This document shows positions 24,912 to 31,834 of a stretch of 64,000 nucleotides of DNA, piece after piece. Origin of the DNA: DATATV01 sp035551355 (GTDB lineage: Bacteria > Actinomycetota > Actinomycetes > Mycobacteriales > Pseudonocardiaceae); the NCBI GenBank assembly GCA_035551355.1, contig DASZNF010000040.1, forward strand, positions 1 to 64,000, given 5' to 3'. The position numbers were made by a program, and so were the translations under genes. The stretch's first letter is position 1. Every line of letters starts with the position of its first letter. A model generated the notes under the pieces. It made no database searches, was not told where the DNA came from, and was given only the letters and a program-made list of their open reading frames with translations.

Positions 24912-25937
24912 ATGTCCCGAATTTCCCAAGCAGTGGGCGTGATCACCGGCGGCGTAGTGGTCGCGGCGTGTACCGGCCTCGCGATGTCGGCGCACGCGGC
25001 AGACCCGCACGCGGCCACCCCGCATACGGCGGCCGCGGCCTTCCCCACGCATGTTTCCGCGCCCTATGTGGACACCGGACTGAGCAACACCACGCTGACC
25101 TCGGTGGCCAGCAGCTACGGCACGAAGTACTTCACACTGGCCTTCGTCGACGGCGCGGGCTGCCAGTGGTCCATGCCGGACACCTCGGGCTGGCAGTCGC
25201 AGATCAGCGCGCTGCGCTCCGCGGGCGGTGACGTGAGCATCTCCTTCGGCGGCTACACCACCGACACCAACGGCACCGACCTGGGCAATGCCTGCGGCTC
25301 CGCGGCCGACGCAGCGGCGCAGATCGAGAACGTGGTGTCCACGTTCAACGTCAGCCGGCTCGACTTCGACATCGAGTCCAGCGAGCTGACCAACACCGCC
25401 GACGTCATTAAGACCAGCCAGGCGCTGGCCCAGGTCAAGTCGTGGGCCTCGGGCAACGGCACCCCGTTGTCGATCTCCTACACGCTGCCCGTGCTGCCCA
25501 CCGGGTTGACCTCCGACGGCCTTGCGGTGCTGACCAACAGCCAGCAGAACAACTTCACCCCGGACCTGGTCAACGTCATGACCATGGACTACGGCAGTTC
25601 GGGCACGGAGATGGGCGACGCGGCCGACCAGGCCCTGGACGCCACCGCGGGCCAACTGGCCAGCACCTACAACATCTCCTCCGACAAGGCCTACGCGATG
25701 CTCGGCAGCACCCCGATGATCGGCCAGAACGACTCGGCCGGGGAGATCTTCACCCTCGCCGACGCGTCGACCGTGGAGTCCTACGCGGCATCCAAGGGCA
25801 TCGCCCAGTTGTCCTTCTGGGCCGAGGGCCGGGACAACGGCGGCTGCGCCGGTTCGACCACAGCCAGCTCGACCTGCAGCGGCGTGAGCCAGAACGACGG
25901 CGACTTCACCACCGCGTTCCAGAAGTTCGCAGGCTGA
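24912..25937 (+). CDS. secreted GH18 chitinase (single catalytic domain)
   Basis: 341 residues. Signal peptide with a hydrophobic core VGVITGGVVVAACTGLAM and probable cleavage after SAHA. The mature part is a GH18 barrel: VSISFGGYT on strand 3, LDFDIESSEL carrying the DxDxE catalytic motif (Glu is the acid), VMTMDYG on strand 6 and QLSFWAEGRD with the strand-8 Trp. The type resembles bacterial chitinases of the ChiC/D branch with no chitin-binding or FnIII module, so it may favour soluble or amorphous chitin. Preceded by a DasR-like box and followed by a large hairpin; a single-gene unit. Confidence 0.9.
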   Translation: MSRISQAVGVITGGVVVAACTGLAMSAHAADPHAATPHTAAAAFPTHVSAPYVDTGLSNTTLTSVASSYGTKYFTLAFVDGAGCQWSMPDTSGWQSQISALRSAGGDVSISFGGYTTDTNGTDLGNACGSAADAAAQIENVVSTFNVSRLDFDIESSELTNTADVIKTSQALAQVKSWASGNGTPLSISYTLPVLPTGLTSDGLAVLTNSQQNNFTPDLVNVMTMDYGSSGTEMGDAADQALDATAGQLASTYNISSDKAYAMLGSTPMIGQNDSAGEIFTLADASTVESYAASKGIAQLSFWAEGRDNGGCAGSTTASSTCSGVSQNDGDFTTAFQKFAG

Positions 25938-25951
25938 GACAAAACTGACAA

Positions 25952-25993
25952 GCGCTGGTCGGGACGGGTTGACACAACCGTCCCGACCAGCGC
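25952..25993 (+). terminator. long hairpin terminator after chitinase gene
   Basis: A 16-base perfect stem starting GCGCTGGTCGGGACGG, extended by GTTG/CAAC over one bulged G, with an ACA loop. It begins 14 bases after the chitinase stop and separates it from the next regulated unit. Confidence 0.85.
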
Positions 25994-26060
25994 CCGGGTA
26001 CGGCCACGGTCACCGGCGGGGCCACAGCGTAGGTCGCTCGGCCGCCGAAGGGGAATCAGC

Positions 26061-26123
26061 CTGTCTGATTCCGGCCAGCTTGCCGGACGGGCGTTGACCC
26101 TGCGCCGCGCGCGTTGCGAGCAT
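26061..26123 (+). promoter_or_regulatory. operator plus promoter of GH130-like gene, twin of 2050-2112
   Basis: Dyad CTGTCTGATTCCGGCCAG at 26061-26078, TTGACC at 26094-26099, 18 bases, GAGCAT at 26118-26123, and ATG 31 bases after the GAGCAT start. Every interval equals that before the gene at 2138, and the stretch from TTGCGAGCATCGGG to the ribosome site is nearly the same. Confidence 0.6.
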
Positions 26124-26148
26124 CGGGGGACTCAACGGGGAGGCTCGC

Positions 26149-27180
26149 ATGGCACCCACATCCCGACGGGCGTTCGTCGCCGCCACCGGCGCGGCATTGG
26201 GACTGGCCGGATCGGTCCTGGTCGCACCCAGTGCACCGGCCTCGCCCGCACCGGCCCGATCGGACCCCGGCTTCGGCAGTTCCTTCCCGGTCGGACCGTG
26301 GCGGCGCAGCCCGGCCAATCCGGTGCTGACCGCGGATCCCAGCCATACCTGGGAATCGAAGTACGTCTTCAACCCGGCCGCGATCATCCGCAACGGACTG
26401 ATCCATCTGCTGTACCGGGCACAGGGCGACGATCTGGTGTCGCGCATCGGATTGGCCTGGAGCCGCGACGGCGTGCGCTTCCAGCGGCTGGCCGATCCGG
26501 TCGTCGAGCCGGATTCCACTGTGGACAGTCACGGCTGCGAGGATCCGCGGGTCGTGCAGGTGGGTTCGACCTACTACCTCACCTACACCGCCTACGACGG
26601 CACCAGCGCCCGGCTGAGCCTGGCCACCTCCACCGATCTGCGCAACTGGACCAAACACGGCCCGATGTTCGGCGACTTCGTCACTCCCGGCAACAGCAAA
26701 CCGTGGTCGAAATCGGGCGCGATCCTCACCACCCCGATCAACGGCCAGTACTACATGTACTTCGGTGACCGGGGAATCTTCCCCGCCACCTCACCGGATC
26801 TGTTGACCTGGACGCCGTCCACGACAGCGGTGGTGCCGATGGAGAGCAACGACTTCACCCGGTCCCTGACCGAGGCCGGCCCGCCGCCGGTGCTCAACGC
26901 CGACGGGCGGATCGTGCTGCTGCACAACGCGGCCGAACCGTTCGGCAAGGCGCTGCGCTACTCGCCCGGGCAGGTCCTCATCGACCCGGCCACCCCGACC
27001 ACCACCCTGGCCCGGATGACCCAGCCCTACCTGACTCCGGAGACGCCGTACGAGACGGCCGGTCAGGTGCCGAACACGATCTTCACCGAGGGTCTGGTGA
27101 AGCTGGGCGACCAGTGGCTGATCTACTACGGCGCGGCGGACACGGTCGTCGCTCTCGCCACCTACCGGCCCATGGCGTAG
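26149..27180 (+). CDS. secreted GH130-like glycosidase (Tat-type signal)
   Basis: 343 residues. The start TSRRAFVAATGAALGLAG is a twin-Arg-type signal, so export of a folded protein is likely. The rest is a five-bladed propeller of the GH130 kind: VFNPAAIIRNGLIHLLYRA, HGCEDPRVV with the acidic catalytic-site residue, KSGAILTTPINGQYYMYFGD and FTEGLVKLGDQWLIYYGAAD. Cytosolic GH130 proteins are mannoside phosphorylases, whereas exported ones tend to be beta-1,2-mannosidases, so hydrolysis of mannan-type oligosaccharides is the better guess. It shares an unusually conserved leader with the glycosidase at 2138. The last 19 bases overlap the convergent AhpD-like gene. Confidence 0.82.
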   Translation: MAPTSRRAFVAATGAALGLAGSVLVAPSAPASPAPARSDPGFGSSFPVGPWRRSPANPVLTADPSHTWESKYVFNPAAIIRNGLIHLLYRAQGDDLVSRIGLAWSRDGVRFQRLADPVVEPDSTVDSHGCEDPRVVQVGSTYYLTYTAYDGTSARLSLATSTDLRNWTKHGPMFGDFVTPGNSKPWSKSGAILTTPINGQYYMYFGDRGIFPATSPDLLTWTPSTTAVVPMESNDFTRSLTEAGPPPVLNADGRIVLLHNAAEPFGKALRYSPGQVLIDPATPTTTLARMTQPYLTPETPYETAGQVPNTIFTEGLVKLGDQWLIYYGAADTVVALATYRPMA

Positions 27181-27722
27181 AACTCGGCGTTCGGCTTCAG
27201 CGCCATCAGGTGCGCCAACCGGTTCGAGGTGGCGAAGAACGCCGTGATCGCGCCGACATCCCAGATCTCGTCGTCGGTCAACCCGGCCGTGCGCGCGTCG
27301 TCGATGTGTTTCTGGTTGAACAGCTCGGGTTCCCGGGTCAACGCGAGAGCCAGGTCGACGATCGCGCGTTGCCGGGCATCCAGTTCGGCGCCCCAGGGGT
27401 TGGTGGCCACCTGGTCGGAGAGTTGCGGATCCTTGGTCCGGATGCGCAGGATCGCGCCGTGCGCGACCACGCAGTAGGTGCAGTGGTTCGCCCCCGAGGT
27501 CGCGACCACCACCAGTTCGCGCTCGGCCTTGCTCAGGCCATCGGATTTCGCCATCAGGATGTCGTGATAGTCCATGAACGCCCGCAGCTCGTCCGGCCGG
27601 TGTGCGAGCGCGCGGAAGACGTTGGGCACGAACCCGGACTTCTCCTCGATCTCCCCGATCCGCTCGCGAAGATCCTCAGGCAGGTCGGCCACCTCGACGA
27701 CGCCGAATCGACTGTCGGCCAC
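27162..27722 (-). CDS. AhpD/carboxymuconolactone-decarboxylase-like peroxidase-related protein
   Basis: 186 residues. The AhpD-like core has GLSKAERELVVVATSGANHCTYC followed by VVAHG: the CxxC pair with a nearby His is the redox site of this family (uncharacterised peroxidase-related enzymes). DLPEDLRERIGEIEEKSGFVPNVFRALAHRPD is the usual lead-in helix pair. GTG 27722 is chosen because GAGGAGG lies a few bases upstream and the domain starts right after; upstream in-frame sequence is a shadow of the kinase-like gene. It partly overlaps that gene's 3' end. Likely a cytosolic thiol peroxidase or reductase. Confidence 0.85.
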   Translation of the reverse strand: MADSRFGVVEVADLPEDLRERIGEIEEKSGFVPNVFRALAHRPDELRAFMDYHDILMAKSDGLSKAERELVVVATSGANHCTYCVVAHGAILRIRTKDPQLSDQVATNPWGAELDARQRAIVDLALALTREPELFNQKHIDDARTAGLTDDEIWDVGAITAFFATSNRLAHLMALKPNAEFYAMGR

Positions 27723-28642
27723 GATCTCCTCCTCGAACGCTGCTGCTGGTCCCCTCGAGCCTATCCAGGATGGCCGAAACCGCGGCGCACTCCGCGTCGG
27801 CCAGCGAATCGCCGTAGGCCGCGCGCTCCTGGGTGAGGTGGGCCAGCCCGGCGATGGCCCGATAGCCGACCAGGCAACGCACTCCGTCGTCATCGGCCAC
27901 TTCGGCCGCGCGGGCCAGCAGCTGATCGGCCGCGGCCGAGTTGCCGATGCGCTCGCTGTCCAGGGCGAGAGCGACCAGGTCCAACGCGCGGCTGCCCAGC
28001 CCGAACTCGTCCCAGTCGACCACGCCGGTGATCCGCGTGCCGTCGGTCAGGATGTTGGACAGGTTCAGGTCGTTGTGGGTGTAGTCGGCCGGTGGCAGCC
28101 GCAGGCCCCAGACCGGCCGCAGCCAGTTTCGCAGTCGGGTACACAGCACACCGGCCCGCGCGCAGGCCCGGGGCGCGTCGGCCCACACCTCATTCCCAGT
28201 CGTCGAACAGCACGTTGGCGAGGTAACCGGCGAAATCCCGTTCCCCGGCTGCGATTCCGGCATCGGCCTGCAGTTCGACCAGCCGCAGCAGCGCCGCCGG
28301 CATCGGCCCGTCCAGTGAGGTCAGCGGACGGCCGGGCAGCCGGTGCTGGACGAACACGTGCCAGCCGTCGCCGACCATCCCCTGGCACAGAATCGTGGGC
28401 GCCGGATACCCGCGAGCCGCCAGCACCGGCAGGTGTGCGGCGCACCAGCGCGTCTTGTCCTGGGCTCGGCCCTCGTCGCTGTCCCTGATCTTGACCACGA
28501 TCGGACCGGCTCCCGGCGCGCGGGCGGCCCAGGTCATCCGCGACCGTCGCACGGACGTGAGCGGTTCGCCGTCGGACACCGGCTCCCCCAGTTCCCGGGC
28601 GACCAGTCGGCGAACCTCGCTCCACGTGGGTACGTCAGCCAC
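27676..28642 (-). pseudogene. aminoglycoside phosphotransferase-like gene split by a frameshift
   Basis: Two frames together give one APH-family kinase. The upstream frame (GTG 28642 to stop 28190, 150 residues) holds the N-lobe: IVVKIRDSD with the ATP Lys, and HVFVQHRLPGRPLTSL. It runs to LANVLFDDW and stops one residue later. The next frame picks up at once with NEVWADAPRACARAG and contains the catalytic loop THNDLNLSNIL and the metal Asp in GVVDWDEFG. Removing one G from the GGG at about 28195-28197 restores a single frame. Either a true inactivating indel or a sequencing error. If intact it would phosphorylate an antibiotic or small alcohol. Confidence 0.75.
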
Positions 28643-28683
28643 GCATGAATCCTAGGCCCGGCAACGCATTAGCCGCACGGCCA

Positions 28684-28995
28684 TTATGTGCTGATGGCGA
28701 AGCCGGAGTCGGCGAGCGCGGTGGCCCAGCCGACGGACCGGTCGAGCCGGACGCCGTCGAAGGTGACGAACGAGCCGACGCCGGTCTGGGTGGTGATCAG
28801 TTCGCCGCGTTGCGGCTCGGACAGCGCGCTGCGGACCGTGCCCCGGCTGATCTGGTAGCGCTGGGCCAGTTCGTTCTCCCCGGGCAGCTGCTCCCCCTGG
28901 ACGAGCCTGCCCGAGTGGATCTGCCGCGTGAGCTCGGCGACGAGCCGGTCCCGCTCGCCGAACCTGATCGGAAACCGGGAAGGCGTTAGTATCAA
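28684..28995 (-). pseudogene. truncated GntR regulator (DNA-binding domain only)
   Basis: From a possible TTG at 28995 the frame encodes about 103 residues: RLVAELTRQIHSGRLVQGEQ, LPGENELAQRYQISRGTVRSAL and TGVGSFVTFDG form a complete GntR winged helix, then SVGWATALADSG begins the UTRA domain and the frame ends. About 150 residues of ligand domain are missing and are not found in another frame downstream. No good ribosome site is seen. It diverges from the TetR gene at 29027. Probably a decayed gene; a free DNA-binding domain is less likely. Confidence 0.6.
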
Positions 28996-29026
28996 CAGCG
29001 GTCGGTGTCGGGCAAGGAGGTGACCT

Positions 29027-29641
29027 GTGGCGGAACGCCGAATCGGCTCGCCGGAAGCGAAGAATCGCACCGCGCTGCTGGACGCGGCCGAGCAACTCAT
29101 GCTGGACGAGGGCTACGCGGCGGTCACCTCGCGCCGAGTCGCCAGCAAGGCCGGGCTCAAGGCTCAGCTGGTGCACTACTACTTCCGCGACATGGACGAG
29201 CTGTTCCTCGCGCTGTTCCAGCGCCGGGCCGAGGAAGGCCTGGCTCAGCAACAGAAACTGCTGGAGTCCCCGCGGCCGCTGCACGCGTTGTGGGAGTTCA
29301 GCATCGACAACACCAGCGCCACCTTCACCATGGAAATGGCCGCGCTGTCCAACCACCGCAAGGCATTGCAGGCCGAGGTGGTCCGCTACTCGGAGCTGTT
29401 CCGGATCGCCCAACTGGACGCCGTCACCACCATCCTCGAGCGCAACAAGGTCTCCCCCGACGCGTGCCCGCCCGCGAAGCTGGTCGTGCTGATGACCGCG
29501 TTGGGCCGCATTCTCGGCCTGGAACAGAACATGAAGTTCTCGTTGGCGCACCAGGAAACCCTCGAATGGTTCGAGCGTTACCTTGACAAGCTCGAACCAC
29601 CCGGGGGACAACGTCCCGCGCGCAGGAAACGCGCTACTTGA
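29027..29641 (+). CDS. TetR-family regulator, paralogue of the gene at 46993
   Basis: 204 residues. HTH at about residues 12-58: AAEQLMLDEGYAAVTSRRVASKAGLKAQLVHYYF. The C-terminal domain (AEEGLAQQQKLLE, ALWEFSIDNTSATFTMEMAALSNH) aligns along its whole length with the TetR protein at 46993-47625, well over half identical by eye. GTG 29027 follows aaggaggtgacc, a strong ribosome site. It converges with the molybdenum-hydroxylase operon. Likely controls lipid-uptake or catabolism genes in this locus; which ones is not clear. Confidence 0.88.
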   Translation: MAERRIGSPEAKNRTALLDAAEQLMLDEGYAAVTSRRVASKAGLKAQLVHYYFRDMDELFLALFQRRAEEGLAQQQKLLESPRPLHALWEFSIDNTSATFTMEMAALSNHRKALQAEVVRYSELFRIAQLDAVTTILERNKVSPDACPPAKLVVLMTALGRILGLEQNMKFSLAHQETLEWFERYLDKLEPPGGQRPARRKRAT

Positions 29642-30470
29642 GCATGGCGCCCGCGTCCACCGGCAGGGCGACACCGGTGATGTAGCGGGCCTCGTCGGAG
29701 GCCAGGAACAGCACCGCGTTGCTGATGTCCTCGGCATCGACCCACGGGACCGGCAGCATGTGCGCCAGTTGGGACAGCGGCGCGAAATCCTCCTTGGTCG
29801 GGTGCTCCAGATCGGGCCGGAACATCTTGAAGGTCGCGTCGTTCATCACCATCGGCGTGCTCACCTGGGTCGGGTGCACCGAATTGACCCGGATGTTGTG
29901 CTGCGCCAACTCCACGGCCAGGGTGCGCATGATGCCGACCACGCCGTGCTTGGCCGCCACGTAGTGGCCCACGTTCGGATACGCCTTCAGCCCGCCGACC
30001 GAACTGGTCAGCACGAAGGCACCGCCCGCTCCGCCGTTGACCACGTGCGGAATGGCCGCCTTGGCGGACAGCCACACCCCGGTCATGTTGACGCCGATCA
30101 TGTCGCCCCAGGTCGTCTCGTCCATATCGGCCAGCGCGGCGCCGGTGGTGCCGATGCCGGCGTTGGCCACCACGATGTCCAGCCGGCCCAACCGGTCCAC
30201 GCCCTCGTCGACGGCCTTCTTCAGGGCCGGGTAGTCCCGGACGTCGACCTGGCCGGCCACCATCCGCCGCCCCTGCTTTTCCACCAGGGCAACGGTTTCG
30301 TCCAGGTCTTCCGGGGTCGACATGGGGAACGGCACGCCGTCCAGCTGTTTGCAGACGTCGACGGCGATGATGTCGGCGCCCTCCTGCGCCAGTCGTACCG
30401 CGTGGCTGCGACCCTGTCCCCGGGCCGCGCCGGTGACGAACGCGACCTTTCCCTCAACCCGTCCCGACAT
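29634..30470 (-). CDS. mycofactocin-coupled SDR-family oxidoreductase
   Basis: 278 residues. The start EGKVAFVTGAARGQGRSHAVRLAQ and the long insert after strand 2 (DIIAVDVCKQLDGVPF, STPEDLDETVALVE) are the hallmark of SDRs that keep NAD bound and pass electrons to mycofactocin. Ser and Tyr-x-x-x-Lys are in LTSSVGG and HYVAAKHG. Such enzymes oxidise secondary alcohols, often terpenoid or sterol-like. The ATG at 30470 overlaps the end of the [2Fe-2S] subunit gene by 17 bases, so it is the last gene of that operon. It overlaps the convergent TetR stop by 8 bases. Confidence 0.9.
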   Translation of the reverse strand: MSGRVEGKVAFVTGAARGQGRSHAVRLAQEGADIIAVDVCKQLDGVPFPMSTPEDLDETVALVEKQGRRMVAGQVDVRDYPALKKAVDEGVDRLGRLDIVVANAGIGTTGAALADMDETTWGDMIGVNMTGVWLSAKAAIPHVVNGGAGGAFVLTSSVGGLKAYPNVGHYVAAKHGVVGIMRTLAVELAQHNIRVNSVHPTQVSTPMVMNDATFKMFRPDLEHPTKEDFAPLSQLAHMLPVPWVDAEDISNAVLFLASDEARYITGVALPVDAGAMLK

Positions 30471-30966
30471 CGTGCACCTCGCCCTTCGATTCGCTTGTCG
30501 CCTGGTCGGCCGCGGCTCGCACGGCCTTGAGAATTCCCTGATATCCCGTGCAGCGGCACAGATTTCCCGACAGTGCCTCGCGAATGGCCTCGTCGCCGGG
30601 ATCCGGGTGGTCGCGCAGGAACGCGGTGACCGACACGACGAAACCCGGTGTGCAGAACCCGCACTGCAGTCCGTGCTGATCGCGGAACGCCGCCTGCACC
30701 GGGGACAGTCCGCCGTCCGGTGCCGACATCCCTTCCACCGTGGTGATGTCCGCACCATCGGCCTGGACCGCGAACACCAGACAGGCCCGCACGGCCTGCC
30801 CGTCCAGCAGCACGCTGCACGCGCCGCACACCCCGTGCTCGCAGCCCAGGTGGGTGCCGGTGAGCCGGCAGTGCCCGCGCAGGAAGTCGGCCAGCGTCAG
30901 CCGGGGCGCAACCGTTGCCCGGTAGGGCTTGCCGTTGACGCGCAGTTCGATGTCCAGGTCAGTCAC
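30454..30966 (-). CDS. coxS: molybdenum hydroxylase small subunit, two [2Fe-2S] clusters
   Basis: 170 residues. Plant-ferredoxin-like N-terminus with the first cluster in GCEHGVCGACSVLLDG plus RACLVFAVQ, then an all-helical domain with the second cluster in CGFCTPGF and LCRCTGYQGILKAV. This is the electron-transfer subunit of xanthine-dehydrogenase/CO-dehydrogenase-type enzymes. GTG 30966 overlaps the FAD-subunit stop by 8 bases. The symbol is by family; CO is not necessarily the substrate (see the large subunit). Confidence 0.93.
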   Translation of the reverse strand: MTDLDIELRVNGKPYRATVAPRLTLADFLRGHCRLTGTHLGCEHGVCGACSVLLDGQAVRACLVFAVQADGADITTVEGMSAPDGGLSPVQAAFRDQHGLQCGFCTPGFVVSVTAFLRDHPDPGDEAIREALSGNLCRCTGYQGILKAVRAAADQATSESKGEVHDVGTG

Positions 30967-31834
30967 CGGCGGCCTCCCGAACGGCCCGTTGCCAGGCCCT
31001 GCTCACCATGGCGGCACCGACCTGCTTGCGGTACTCTCCGTCACCGTGCAGATCCGTCGGCGCCGAGGTCACCGACGACATCGCCAACTGTCCAGGTTCG
31101 GCCCTGTCCACTTCGGATATCAGCTGACCGGTCATCGCCACTTCCGCTTCGGTCGCCCGCAACGCGGTCGAGCCGAGACCGAAAAGCCCGATGGCGCAAC
31201 GCACAACGCGATCGGCGTCGTCGAGTTCGACCGCCACGGTCGCGCCGGCGATGGCGAAATCGCCGTGCCGCCGGGCGAATTCCTCCACCGCGAACCCGCA
31301 CCGGCCCGCCCACATCGGAAACCGGACGCCGGTCAGCAGCTCGTCGGCCTCCAGGTCCGTGCTCCACACCCCGGTGAAGAACTCCGCGGCCGGGATCGTG
31401 CGCGGTCCGCGGACCGACAGCGCCTCGAACTCGGCGTCCAGGGTGATCGCGACGGCCGGGTACTCGGCGGCCGCGTCGGCGTGGGCCAGCGAGCCGCCGA
31501 TGGTGCCCCGGTTGCGGATCTGGAAGTGGCCGATCAGCGGGGTGGTCAGGGCCAGCAACGGCACCGACGTGTGGACCTCGGCGGAGCGCTCGACAGCGGC
31601 CTGCGTGGTGCCCGCGCCGATCCACAGCGCGCCGTCCTCCCGCCGGATACCCCGGAGTTCGGCGATGCGGCGCAGGTCGACCAGGTGCGCGAAGAAGGCC
31701 AGGCGCAGGTTGAGCATGGGCACCAGGCTCTGCCCGCCCGCGATCGGCTTCGTGTCCTCGCCCAGCTCGGTCAGCAACGCCACGGCCTGCCCGGCCGTCT
31801 CGGGCGCGTGGTAGTCGAACGCCGCCGGTTTCAT
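30959..31834 (-). CDS. coxM: molybdenum hydroxylase FAD-binding middle subunit
   Basis: 291 residues, CoxM type. FAD pyrophosphate-binding motifs PIAGGQSLVPMLNLRL near residue 34 and TIGGSLAHADAAAEYP near residue 115 are intact, and the CO_deh_flav C-terminal domain follows (DFAIAGATVAVELDD). Passes electrons from the iron-sulfur subunit to an acceptor. ATG 31834 overlaps the large-subunit stop (ATGA), and its own end overlaps coxS, so the L-M-S order is fixed in one transcript. Confidence 0.92.
   Translation of the reverse strand: MKPAAFDYHAPETAGQAVALLTELGEDTKPIAGGQSLVPMLNLRLAFFAHLVDLRRIAELRGIRREDGALWIGAGTTQAAVERSAEVHTSVPLLALTTPLIGHFQIRNRGTIGGSLAHADAAAEYPAVAITLDAEFEALSVRGPRTIPAAEFFTGVWSTDLEADELLTGVRFPMWAGRCGFAVEEFARRHGDFAIAGATVAVELDDADRVVRCAIGLFGLGSTALRATEAEVAMTGQLISEVDRAEPGQLAMSSVTSAPTDLHGDGEYRKQVGAAMVSRAWQRAVREAAGD

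Noticed and set aside
27723..27893. Upstream extension of the AhpD-like gene to 27893
   Set aside because: It is the shadow of the kinase-like gene; GTG 27722 has a strong ribosome site and the domain starts there.
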